A stretch of DNA of 64,000 nucleotides, from the NCBI GenBank assembly GCA_037975125.1, contig JAJQOW010000014.1:22393914-22457913 (forward strand), in the 5' to 3' direction. A program made the translations under genes and the position numbers. The DNA is from Latrodectus hesperus (lineage: Eukaryota > Arthropoda > Arachnida > Araneae > Theridiidae). The notes under the pieces are model-generated. The model made no database searches, was not told the origin of the DNA, and saw only the letters and a program-made list of their open reading frames with translations. Position 1 is the first letter of the stretch, and every line of letters begins with the position of its first letter. This document shows positions 39,201 to 48,908 of this stretch, piece after piece.

Positions 39201-42200
39201 TCGGTGAAAGTGATAAAATGTAAGCAATCTTGCTGCAATAATACAAAAAAAAATCAGCTTCTATTATAACCAGGATGACAAGTGCACAAAAAACACAGTT
39301 GTTTATTTGTTTATGACAGAAAAATTGGTTAGAAGTTTAATTGATTCCGGCAGTGAAATTTCAGTTTTACCACTTTCTTTTAAGGAAATGAAAAATGCAT
39401 GTGCAAATTTTTTCCTGTTTGCAGCCAACAAATTCCTGCTTATAAATTTTCAAATTGACAGCTGGATTTAGGTCTTCAAAAACTATTTCCATGGAGATGT
39501 GTAATTGCTGATGTGATTTCTCCTATTATAGGTGAAGCTTTCTTGCAACATTTTAATCTTCCAGTTGACTTGAAACATAAGCATCTCATTAACCCAGAGA
39601 CTATTATTTACCTCTGATAACATCTCTTGCATAAATTAACAGTCTCTTGTAATTGTTTATGCTGATATATAGATTATGAATCCTACCTGTCTGAATTCCC
39701 AGGTGTAACTAATCCTTTTCTGATTAAGCATACTGTTTCTTGTGACACAGTTTATCATATATTAACTCTTGTGGTCCTCCTGCCTTTTGCTATACCCAGG
39801 TGGCTGCATCCAAGACTGCACAAAGCAGGGAAAGAGGAATTTGAATATCTTCATTCCCAAAGGATAATGCATCCATCCAAAAGCCCACAAAGCTCTCCCC
39901 TACATGTTGTTCCTAAACAAGATTCAACAGTGCATCTGGTTGGAGATAATTAAAGACTCAATTGAGTTACAGAATTCAATAATTATCATATTCCTAATTT
40001 ACTGGATTTTGCCCATGTACTTCATAGTAAATCTATTTTTTCAAAAATAGACATTTTTAAAGTTTTTCATCAAATTCCAGTTTTTTAGGCTGATATTCCT
40101 AAAAAAGCAGTGACATCATGTGGCCTTTATTGTTACACCCATTTGTGTTTTGGGTTGGTGGGTACTCCTCAAACCTTCATGCATTTTAAGCATGAGGTAT
40201 TAAAGGGCCTCTCCTTTTGCTACATCTATTTGGATGATACACAATGTGCATGATGTCATGATGTTACAGAGCACAAAGAGCATTTGTATGCTATATTTAA
40301 GTGCCTCAGTGCTTATGGCTATAAGTTAAATGAGTCATAAATGTTTTTTTTTTTGTGACACAGAGCTTCAGTGTTTCTTGGTCATCTTATAACTGCATGA
40401 AGAGATTAAGTCCCTACAAAATAAATTTCAAGCCATCCTTGATTTTTTAATATCTGAAGCTATTAATAACCTAATAGAAATTTAAAGATTTGTTAAATTT
40501 TTATCATAGTTTCCAAAATGCAGCGGAAGATCAGGTCACACAAAATAAGTTTTTAAAAGGTTATTCTGGAAAACCAAACTCTGAAAAACTAATTGTTTTG
40601 ATTCATTTTGCAACTGAAGCATTTAATAAGTGTAAACAAGCACTAGCAAATGCCACCATGCTTGCCTATCCTTACCCATCTGCTCCACTTGTATTACATG
40701 TAAATGCATTGGTGCAGATTAAGCAGTTGGTGGTGCACTACATTAAGTTGGGAATTCAGAAATATAGCCTTTAAAGTTTTTTTCAATGAAGCTGAACAGT
40801 GCAGAAACTTGATACAGTATGTATAACCAAGAACTCCTTCCTGTTTTTGCATCCAATCGGCACATTTTAGATATACATTGAAGACTAGAGAGTTTGTCAT
40901 ATATACTGACCACAAGCCACTAACTTATGCTTTCTGCATAAAGAATGATAACTGTTTCCCATGACAGGTGAGACAATTGGATTTTATATTCCAATTTACA
41001 TCTTACATACAACATTTACCAAGTGTCTAGAATATTGCTGCAGATATAATGTCTCGCATAGCTGCCATAAATGTTTGCACTGAAATTGATTATTCTGAAA
41101 CTGCTGCTGTAAAAGCAACCTATGATGAGTTAAAATCTTTATTAAATTTCGACATCTCGCTGCAATTCAAACGAATCCTCTCATTGAACAAGATATTGAT
41201 TTATGGTGTAATGTTTCAGCTGGTAGAGTATGTCCTTATGTTCCAGCAGAGCATCACCATATTATTTCTTACTTGCATAATATTACACACCCTGGTATAC
41301 AAAAAACACAGTACATAATTAAGGAAATATTAGTTTGGCCTAGAATGTTATCAGATATACCTAAATATTCCAGACATTGCATTCCATGTCTAAATGTTAA
41401 AATCCATCGGCATACAAAGGCAGCCTTGACATCTTTCTATGAGCCTTCTTGTTGATTTGACCATGGCTTATATCTGAATGGACCACTTCCTATTTACAAT
41501 GATTACGCTTATTGCTTAACTTTACTCAATTAATCTTCTAGGTGGCTAGAAGCCCAGCCTCTCAAAGACAACACTGCCAAGATGGTTGCAGAAGCATTTC
41601 TCACATGTTGGATCTCCCGTCATGGAGTGGCTTCAATTGTAACTACTGCTCAAGGATGTCAATTTGAGGCTTCTCTCTTCAATTCTCTCACAAACCAGCT
41701 AGGGTATTCCTAAATCCAGGACAACAAGCTATCATCCACAGTCCAACAATTTAATCAAGGAATTACATTGACCCTTGAAAACTGTTATTAAGTGCTATGC
41801 TACCAAACGGTGGACTATGGTTATTCTATTGATTCTCCTTGGCTTTTCGTGCAGCTTTAAAAGAAAATTAGGTTTGCACATCTGCAAAGATAGTTTTTTG
41901 GAACTACAATCTGTTTGCCTTAGATCCAACTAAACAACAATCTGTTGAGCCACATGAATATGTGAGCAAACTATGAGGGTACATGTAAGCACTTTGTCCT
42001 ATACCACCCAAGTGGCATGGAGATAAGATGTTTCTACACCAGGATTTTGTAAATAACTACTCCATGTGTTTCTTCACTATGACATAGTGAGATGTCCATT
42101 TCAACCACCATATTATGGATACATTTTGCTTGTCAGTAGAACAGAAAAGGTTTTCCATCTTAACATAAGTGGTAGAAGCTGTACCTGTTTCAATTGACAG

Positions 42201-45200
42201 AGTAAAACCAGCATACATAGAATAAATGCAAGCTAGATCATTTGCTCCATCTAAATCTCTATAAGATCTTGAGCACATCTCATCTAGTCAAACCAGATTC
42301 TGTTCCAGGAAAGACAGCTCTGTTGTTGCAAACTTACACAAGTGTGCAGACACGTTCTGGTCAACATGTATATTTTCCTGAAAGATATAGTTGACACTGG
42401 GAGGGGAGTGTGTGGCTACTACCTCGCTAACTACTCAAAAGCTTGAACTGAACTCTTAATGATCTGAGCTTCCTTGAAGTGAAATAAAGCGATTTGCACT
42501 TAAACATTACAAGACTCAGAAGTGAATTGTTCATCTCCCATTTCTACTTCTTGTTGTTTTGTATTTAATAAAATGTTTGGCACTTTAATTCAATTTAATT
42601 AATAATTGTTGAAAACTTACAACACCACGGCAAACTATAAATCTTTCCCACTAAAAACCAGGAATACATACTGTAACAGTATTCACCTAACACAAAATAA
42701 ATATCTAAGCAAAAAATATAGGTATAAACAAAACAAAAAACAGTCAAAATAACTGAATACACAACATAATGCTCATGTTTCCTTGACAAACTCATGAAAA
42801 CTTCTGATCAAATTTAAGATAATCATTTATAGAAAACTGTTTTATTCATTTTAGGATTTGTATTCTTAACTAGTTCTATCTTTTCTTTCTTTTTTTACAT
42901 AAAATTTTTTTTTATTGAAAATAGCTGTTATATTACTATTAAACTTAATCTTAAAATATTACCAAAATAAGAATCTCTTAATGATTCATTATTAAGTAAA
43001 TTAAATAAATTTCTATAGAAAAATTGTTGAATTTAATCATACTTCAATAGCTCTATTGACAGCAGCACATAAAGACCAATAACCAGTGTATGTCTTCCCA
43101 TGAAACGTAACTTCATATTTATTTCCTTCTTCTGACCAAAAGGAAAAGTTCATTGTATCAACAAAAAATATCCAATCAATAGTTGAAGGTATCCTGTTGT
43201 CCTGAGGATTCAATTCATTTTCTTTCCAACTCTTCAAGCTGAACTTTTCTTCTTTGAAACCTTTGATAATCTGGAAGAAAAAAAATAGACAAAATGCATG
43301 ACATCACAGTGAGTCTTCATAATATTAATTTAACAAAATGTTACAATTACAAAAATTGAATAATGAAAAAGTTTTGGTGATTTTAAAAATTCATGTTAAT
43401 TCCCTTATTCTTCTCTTATGACAAAAAGACAATTCATATCCCAATTCAACATAGCAATGTGAAAACTATGGAGTAGAAGATAATGTTATATAACCTTATA
43501 AATAATAATATTTTAATTAGTCTACACATAAGGATATAAGAAATAGGACTATATCATTCAATTGCAACCAATCAATCTGCCAAAGTTGAAAAAATATGGC
43601 TTTAGTAGTAATTTATCATTTATAATATATCATTTCAGAACCTCTTTGCAATAACAATGAGATTTGAATTCAGTCCCGATAGTTTGGTTTCTTTGACCAA
43701 CAATTTGAACAGAGCTTACAGTTTTAAGTGCATTCTGACCTGCTAAAAACATCCTTATTTAAGCTCTTTTTGGTTGACAATTTTTAGACTTTTTTTTATT
43801 TATTTGCAAACAAGGGGAAAATAAGTAAAAGATAATAGGGAATAAAAAATAATAACCAGGATGTAGAAATGCTTCTGCTGAAAGTTTGAACACACAAAAT
43901 ATTGAACTGAAGACCAGAATGTTGGCTATTCAGATGAGCTCAATTTTAAACAGCATTGAGAGTCACTATCAATACATCTTTATGACACTGGAATCAATGG
44001 ATTTACCACCAATTTCTCATTTTGCACATTTTTTATTGCTTTTAAAATCTTCATATGAATGACAGCTAAGATTCAAATGTAAGATATGTTCTCATTCAAA
44101 CTAAAGATTTTGTACTAATTTGTTGTTTTGTATATTTTAATTTTGAACTTTTATAGCATTCATATCACATGAGGTTAAATTTGGACTTAAATACCACTAT
44201 TTATATGCAAGTCCAAAAAGCAAGGACAATTAAATACTTAAGACATGTTTTTTAAAAAAATTTTATGTGCATTCCTTCTCTCCTTTCTTTGTGAATTCAC
44301 ACTGTTTTATCAAGTCATTCTCTGAATGATCTTTACATTAATAAAAATAAATTGTGAAAATCTTAAAAACAGACAAGTAAATGTCCATCCATGACCCAAA
44401 CACTATTTTTTTCTATAGAAATTTCTGATATCACAGAAACATCTAAGATCATGAGTCCACTATCAATCATTGATCCTTTTTTGTAAAAAATAACATTTTC
44501 ACCTGCATATTTCATGAGAAAATTGACATCATACAGTTCATTAAAGCAAAAGTATTTCTGATTCAAAATACCAAATTTGTTTAAAGTTAGTAAATTCCAT
44601 GTTTACAAGCAATTTTTAGATAGCTTTTCATGTATTTTAACATTAATAGTAATTTCTTTATTCTCTTATCTTTAAATTACATTTTTGTTAATTACATCTG
44701 AATAAGATTTAAAGTAAGGCAGTGACGTTTGTTTTGATTTTACAGTTTGACCATTTCATTTCTCTATATATAATTGGAGTCTCATAATTGGCTTTTATCA
44801 CAAGCAGATACAGAATTTTGTATGTCTTGTCTTTAGAGAAATTTTCTAATTTCTGTAATGTTATGCTGTAATAAATGTATATTTAAAAACTATAAAAAAA
44901 ATCTTGGAAAACTTCTAAATTCAAAATATAAATTATTTACTAGAAAACATTTGCCTTTAGTCATCTTGAATGATAAATTGTATTTAAGTTTCAAAAGTAA
45001 TAAGCAAGTAGCAAAAATAATCAATGAAGCACTTTTTTTTAATTGTGTATTACAAACATGGTGATAGATTCCTATAAGAGCCTCCATTAAAATTCTTGAC
45101 CATCCTTTCCTATTGGCTGTTTTCAAGTTGTCCCTTCTTGCATTAAGTTAAATCAAAATCACTTTCTTCAGAATTGAGTAGTTCCTCAAAATATTCACGG

Positions 45201-45683
45201 CATCAGTTTATATTTTTATAATTCAACCAACATACTCTTTATTCTACAAATATCAGCATACTGAATCCCTTCCCTTTTGTATATTCGAAGTCAAAATATG
45301 AACATTAGAACATATTATACTAAAAATTCTTTAAATATATCAAAACTAGTCTAAAAAATGAATAACTTATATATTCCATTTTAATTTTACCATCATAGTT
45401 ACATCATTTTATGGCAGTTTATAGTTTATGTATATTTAACCTTATTTGATCCATTTTAGATTTAAATAATTTAACACACATATTACACATTTTGAAGTTC
45501 TAATTGTGATTAATAAATAAAATATATTTAAATAAGTAATTTCAAAAAAAAGCTAAACAATGTGTTTAATTAATATCAATTACTTACTAATTCAGAAATT
45601 TTTTCAACTCCAATTTTTGATATGGATACATGCTTGGCATGATTTGCAATGTATTCTGCCGATTCTCTGGGAGACAATGCCAT
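27205..45683 (-). CDS. QNG1: Queuosine 5'-phosphate N-glycosylase/hydrolase (C9orf64 family), complete
   Basis: Releases queuine base from queuosine nucleotide during salvage of the tRNA wobble modification. Coding exons from the start: 45683-45588, 43270-43043, 36225-36076, 31848-31725, 31643-31529, 30069-29999, 28755-28688, 27369-27205 (TAA 27207-27205). All introns are GT..AG and phases close to 338 aa, close to the human length of about 341. Landmarks: M-A-L-S-P-R-E-S start (human M-D-A-P-L-S-P-S-E-S), [16 protein letters not shown] near residue 65, [34 protein letters not shown] near 201, TIFADYRIPQVL near 232, and the family-ending HKVRCIYY. The Asp-bearing VDT and FADYR segments are kept, so the enzyme looks intact. 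The ATG lies right after TTTACTTCAG, so a 5' UTR intron is possible. Introns hold Gypsy and Merlin remains. Confidence 0.96.
27370..28687. other. QNG1 last intron, nothing recognised
   Basis: A+T-rich intron between the terminal exon and the 68-bp exon 28688-28755. Confidence 0.5.
28756..31528. other. QNG1 introns around exon 29999-30069, nothing recognised
   Basis: Two introns of 1243 and 1459 bp, A+T-rich, with a short (TG)n run near 30880. No mobile element or second gene was recognised. Confidence 0.5.
31849..34303. other. QNG1 intron with an unidentified G+C-richer block
   Basis: The first part is plain A+T-rich intron. From about 33180 to 34300 composition is less A+T-rich and texture more complex, suggesting an old insertion. 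I cannot assign it: no ORF longer than chance and no clear terminal repeats were seen. It abuts the Merlin-like remnant. Confidence 0.45.
34304..35121 (+). mobile_element. Merlin-type transposon remnant flanked by 12-bp direct repeats
   Basis: The identical 12-mer CAAAATGATTCA occurs at 34304-34315 and 35110-35121. The 794 bp between them is almost entirely recognisable as a decayed Merlin/IS1595-type transposase read on +. The repeats hug the coding region, with the stop codon of the transposase falling inside the right repeat. No convincing terminal inverted repeats or poly-A tail were found, so the insertion mechanism is open. Confidence 0.6.
34316..35117 (+). pseudogene. Merlin (ISXO2-like DDE) transposase remnant
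   Basis: The N-terminal part reads [14 protein letters not shown] and [14 protein letters not shown] (about 34332-34430), resembling the zinc-binding start of Merlin transposases. Then after stops and shifts comes a block resembling I-L-P-E-Y-W-I-F near 34718; then [20 protein letters not shown] region near 34800-34858. The last open stretch has [16 protein letters not shown] near 34914, where the family has (V)DPETGAHTNxIERxW with the catalytic Glu and conserved His. Reading-frame breaks make it non-functional. Assignment is from motif recognition only. Confidence 0.72.
35122..36075. other. QNG1 intron remainder, nothing recognised
   Basis: A+T-rich sequence between the Merlin remnant and exon 36076-36225. 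Confidence 0.5.
36226..37224. other. QNG1 intron, nothing recognised
   Basis: Upstream kilobase of the 6.8-kb intron between exons 36076-36225 and 43043-43270. The block from about 36950 is less A+T-rich and may belong with the unidentified coding remnant that follows. Confidence 0.45.
37225..37249. repeat. 25-bp near-perfect palindrome
   Basis: Outer arms ACGTGCA and TGCACGT are exact, and the symmetry continues inward through CTTA/TAAG with one mismatch around a single central base. It follows an A-rich run and lies just past the 3' side of the unidentified minus-strand remnant. Function unknown. Confidence 0.6.
37318..37850 (-). pseudogene. Unidentified decayed protein-coding sequence
   Basis: One minus-strand frame stays protein-like for about 170 codons, broken only by in-frame stops near 37646, 37640 and 37533, and ending at TGA 37320-37318. 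Readable segments are [20 protein letters not shown] (about 37719 to 37660), [33 protein letters not shown] and [20 protein letters not shown]. The alternation of hydrophobic and polar residues looks like a beta-rich fold. I do not recognise the family. It could be a retroposed or transposon-borne gene fragment in the QNG1 intron. The last open part, 37515-37318, is 65 codons. Confidence 0.5.
38095..38321 (+). repeat. Gypsy left LTR
   Basis: 227 bp, TGTGG to GGCA, with an internal AATAAAAT that may be the LTR poly(A) signal. It aligns with the right LTR with scattered mismatches and small indels. Confidence 0.82.
38490..39195 (+). pseudogene. Gypsy gag remnant
   Basis: The first part (38490-38729) has an L-P-P-F-W-K-S-N...L-W core followed by I-T-S-D-D-T-K and a V-S-D-I-V-L segment, the layout of the gag-like N-terminal domain common in arthropod Gypsy elements (DUF7041 type, from memory of the family). 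A frame change follows. The second part (38863-39195) carries the later gag region with a D-K-V-A-E-I-I segment. There is no intact ORF. Confidence 0.68.
39320..41900 (+). pseudogene. Gypsy pol remnant (protease, RT, RNase H, integrase)
   Basis: A retropepsin motif L-I-D-S-G-S lies at about 39337-39354. The RT is readable from about 39790 (segment [20 protein letters not shown]), through [12 protein letters not shown] near 40155, to the active-site variant Y-L-D-D near 40230. An RNase H trace (Y-T-D-H-K-P-L-T) is near 40900. The integrase zinc-binding part is H-N-I-T-H-P...H-C-I-P-C at 41274-41390, and the catalytic core is marked by [20 protein letters not shown] near 41540. Many stops and shifts break it. 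It is a dead element copy. Confidence 0.82.
42421..42632 (+). repeat. Gypsy right LTR
   Basis: 212 bp, preceded by the purine tract at about 42409-42418. It is followed by AACT, the target-site copy matching 38091-38094. Confidence 0.82.
43271..45587. other. QNG1 first coding intron, nothing secure
   Basis: 2.3 kb of moderately A+T-rich intron between exons 43043-43270 and 45588-45683. A 67-codon minus ORF (44363-44566) and a LINE-like R-E-Y-F-E-E-L-L-N stretch on - near 45165-45197 were noticed, but they are too short to call. Confidence 0.45.
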
Positions 45684-48600
45684 CTGAAGTAAATATCATT
45701 TCATATTATAAGTGAAAGCATTACAACAAAGAATGTAATAAGTGTGAAATAAAATAACACTGACTAAATTTATAAATTTATTAAGCATTGGGGATTCACT
45801 ATATACAAATTTTAATCTTTTCATAAAGATATTAACTAAGAGTTTTACTTTGAATAGCATAATTTTAATGACTATATAAAACAGTAATAAATCAACTTGC
45901 TTATTTTATCACATATGAAACAGCATTGCTACACCAGATCCATGAGCCCATCAATTTTTGCAAAATCAAGAAACAGCAAGGGATTTTCAAGGAAATCATA
46001 AGTAAATCCCATACACAAAAAAGGTGTAGAGAGCTAGCCTGGGCAACACTGCATTTACAACAGATAGAATAGGGTTTAACATTGCCATCAAATTTAAGGC
46101 CTCAAAGATAGCCACTGCAAACTTAGAATTTAGTCTGGTCAGTTCAAGAACACTTGAAATCAATTTTCTTCTTCTTCTTCATAAGCTCAACAGCCTATTG
46201 CAGGCCAAGGCTGACTCGCTGATCTTCTTCCAGCTGACTCTATTAGCCGCAACAGCCCTCCATAGGTTGACTCCCATTATTTTGAGGTCTTTTTCAACAG
46301 GGTCCAGCCACCGCGTGGGTGGACGTCCTCTACGACGAATCCCTTCGATTTTTGAGAATGTCACTTTTTTGGTGGGAAAACCATCGGTGCATCTGTACAG
46401 GTGGCCCAACCATCTTAAAATCAATTTTAATACATAAAATTTTATCTTATTTAGGACCTACCAAGCACGACCTGATTTGGGATCCTCTTCTGGTACTAGA
46501 CTTTTTAGGGTGAGTGTACTCGTGGGCCTGATCTAGCTTTGCTGATCATGGGGATTGGAAACAAGAACAAACAATTATACATAAAATAAATTTGCTTTAG
46601 AAGTGATTCCATAATATATTACTTCATCTCCAGAACAATTAAAACCTTACATTCCAGAAACATGGAAGTAACTACAATATAGAGTTTTTATTGCTTATTT
46701 TCTGTTTAATCCATTAAATTTTTCTAAAAATTATGGTAATGATAATACAAAGTTATCTAAAAGAAATTAAATATATGAATATTTTTAGCATTTCTTCAGA
46801 ATACTGATGTTGTAGACTATATAATAAAATTTAACCTTCAAGTTGCTTCTAAAAAATTATATTTATATTCATTAGCAATTTTATTAAGCTTAGTTCCAAA
46901 ATGGTTAAATCGAGCTTAATCTCTGTTAAAGAGCTTACAATAAATCAAAAATTAATGTCACTAGAATAGAAATTAAAATTTGTTGATTTCATTTCCCTAC
47001 GATATGCATTTCAGATCTTTACAAATAAAAAATAACATCCTAAAAATATTTTAAATTTAAATAAATTTGAGCATTTTATTGTAAGACTAAATTTTCAAGT
47101 TATATAACAAATTTAAAAAAAAATTCATTTCTCATTTTTTCTTTTAAATAATTTTAAACTTCATTTCTACTGAAAATCATTAGCATATACAGTGAATATT
47201 AACTTACCAATTTATTTACAAAATTATTTTTCATTTATAATCTTTAAAAATGTAAGTATTTTTCTGAGATTAAGTAAATTTTCTAAGATCTTTTTCAAAA
47301 AAATATAAAATTCATCTTATAAATTACATTGTATTTTCTTTCCCAATAATTTTTTAAAAGTTGATAAAAACAATAAATCTGAGAACCACTTTATAATAAA
47401 ATTAGGAAAAATATAGTTTAAGAGAAAACATAATTTAACGTAAAATATAACTTTTGAAGAAAATATAATTCTTTTTCATAACATCGAAGAACAAAAACTA
47501 AAGGAAAGCAAGAGTTGAAGTTTAATTTTTTAAAAATTAACATTAACTATTCAAAAATAAACTTGAATACATCAAATGAATAAAATTTTATGGTACATTT
47601 CCATTATACCCCCCTTTTGAATTTAAAGAGATAGCATTTTCTTATGGAAAAAGCAAAAATATAACATAGATAAGATGATTATAATGGTTCTCAAAATTTT
47701 ATTCTTAATTAATATACATATTCCAATCAAATATTTTTTTTGTGCAAAAACTAACTGAAGAATGATAAGCAAATTTAAGCATGCTACATGCTAAACAAAG
47801 CTAAAGCTAGTTGGTGCAAAGAATGGCTTAGTGATAAATTGGTCACCTAAAACGAACATGACTGTCACAAATCACAAAAGGTGTAAAAAAAACAGCCAAA
47901 AACAGCAATATTTAATATTGTTTCATTTAAAAAATGTGCTATTATACCTTGAAAACTGATGCAATTGCTCTAAGCAGTTTCTGCCAGAAATAAACCTTGG
48001 CATTTAAATAAGTTTTGTTTATAAGTGATAAATATTTAGTTTATAAAATGTAATTAAAATGCATTATATTTTGTATTTTCTAAAAGGTTGAATCTTTTTA
48101 AACAATACACGATGCAAATGAAATATTTAGGACAGTAATTTGCGATTTTTTCTTCAGATTTAATCGGAAAATCAACGGGGGTATAATGGAAAAGTAACAA
48201 TTTTATTATCATTATACATACTTTAATATGTTAATGCGACCTAATCTTAATACTTAAAATATAAGCAAAATGTTTACGATGAACTTCTGTTTTTCCAAAT
48301 TTAAATGTTAATGAAATTTATAACCAAAAATATATTCTATAATATAATTTTGATAATAAATTTACAAGTAAATGTGTATTAGCATTTAGAATGTTCACTC
48401 TTTCCATCAAGGTATGTTTAGTCAACAGTACTTCAGAAAATTTTCGCGGCAAACTTTAGCAGACTAAAATAATGAGATAGAGATACCGGTAAATCAACAA
48501 GTTGCCAGAAAATTTAATAATAAATTTTCAATTAAACTTTTCTACAACACTATTTATATTTAAAATACAGCATTGCCTTTATAATAATAAATAAAATTAA

Positions 48601-48845
48601 TTCAAAAGGAATTCTTAATAAATTTAATGACTTTGTTATTATTTTTTAATTTTTCTTCAAAATATTAATATCTTTTTTTTTAATTTTACAGAAATTAAAA
48701 TTATTATGCAGTATAAAATGCATATAACTTCATTTTAAATGCATTTCATATTTTTATGCTGAAAATTAATTCTGCAATTTACTGCATTTAAATCAAGGTC
48801 AATAAAATAAATTAAAAGTTTGATACGATTAGCGATTGTGCTTGC
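45684..48845. other. QNG1-LMAN1 divergent intergenic region
   Basis: Head-to-head interval of about 3.2 kb between the two start codons. It should hold both promoters and 5' UTRs. It contains the LINE fragment at 46168-46417 inside a less A+T-rich block (about 45910-46570) that I cannot identify, then plain A+T-rich sequence. No TATA box or unambiguous non-coding first exon was located. Confidence 0.55.
46168..46417 (-). mobile_element. 5'-truncated non-LTR retrotransposon 3' end
   Basis: Read on -, an 81-codon ORF (46424-46179) contains ILRWLGHLYRCTDGFPTKKV and RRRGRPPTRWLDPVEKDLK, the standard C-terminal end of endonuclease/RT proteins of RTE-like or CR1-like LINEs. It ends in a (GAA)n tail, CTTCTTCTTCTTC on +. 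An 11-bp duplication AAATCAATTTT flanks it (46157-46167 and 46418-46428). 5' truncation, repeat tail and target duplication together show a LINE-type insertion of only 250 bp. Confidence 0.85.
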
Positions 48846-48853
48846 TGACGTAA
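48846..48853 (+). promoter_or_regulatory. CRE/UPRE-like site (TGACGTAA) upstream of LMAN1
   Basis: TGACGTAA lies 56 bp before the LMAN1 ATG in otherwise A+T-rich DNA. TGACGT cores are bound by CREB/ATF6/XBP1-type bZIP factors, and LMAN1 is a known ER-stress-responsive gene in animals. Position relative to the transcription start is unknown, so this is a candidate. Confidence 0.35.
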
Positions 48854-48908
48854 ACAACGCTCATAGGATGAATCCGTAACCAGAAGCAAAATTTTGGAAA
48901 ACTATAAC

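Larger units (their letters stand above)
38095..42632 (+). mobile_element. Ty3/Gypsy LTR retrotransposon, decayed
   Basis: Two LTRs (38095-38321 and 42421-42632) flank gag and pol remains on +. Both LTRs share blocks such as CTTCCTTGAAGTGAA and TGTTTTGTATTTAATAAAAT, and both begin TGTGG and end GGCA. A 4-bp duplication AACT (38091-38094 and 42633-42636) marks the insertion. A purine-rich tract GGGAGGGGAG lies just before the right LTR. Order gag, protease, RT, RNase H, integrase fits Ty3/Gypsy. No envelope-like ORF is visible. All coding regions are interrupted, and the LTRs have diverged visibly, so the copy is old. It sits in the second QNG1 intron, opposite to the gene. Confidence 0.88.

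Noticed and set aside
44363..44566. 67-codon minus ORF in the first QNG1 intron
   Set aside because: It looks protein-like over a short span, but I recognise no family, there are no flanking coding traces, and length is within chance for this window.
45061..45200. Possible LINE fragment on minus (R-E-Y-F-E-E-L-L-N)
   Set aside because: The phrase resembles the pre-RT region of many LINEs, but only about ten residues match and the flanks do not extend it.
46198..46513. Plus-strand ORFs of 64-79 codons
   Set aside because: They overlap the LINE end, whose recognisable protein is on the minus strand.
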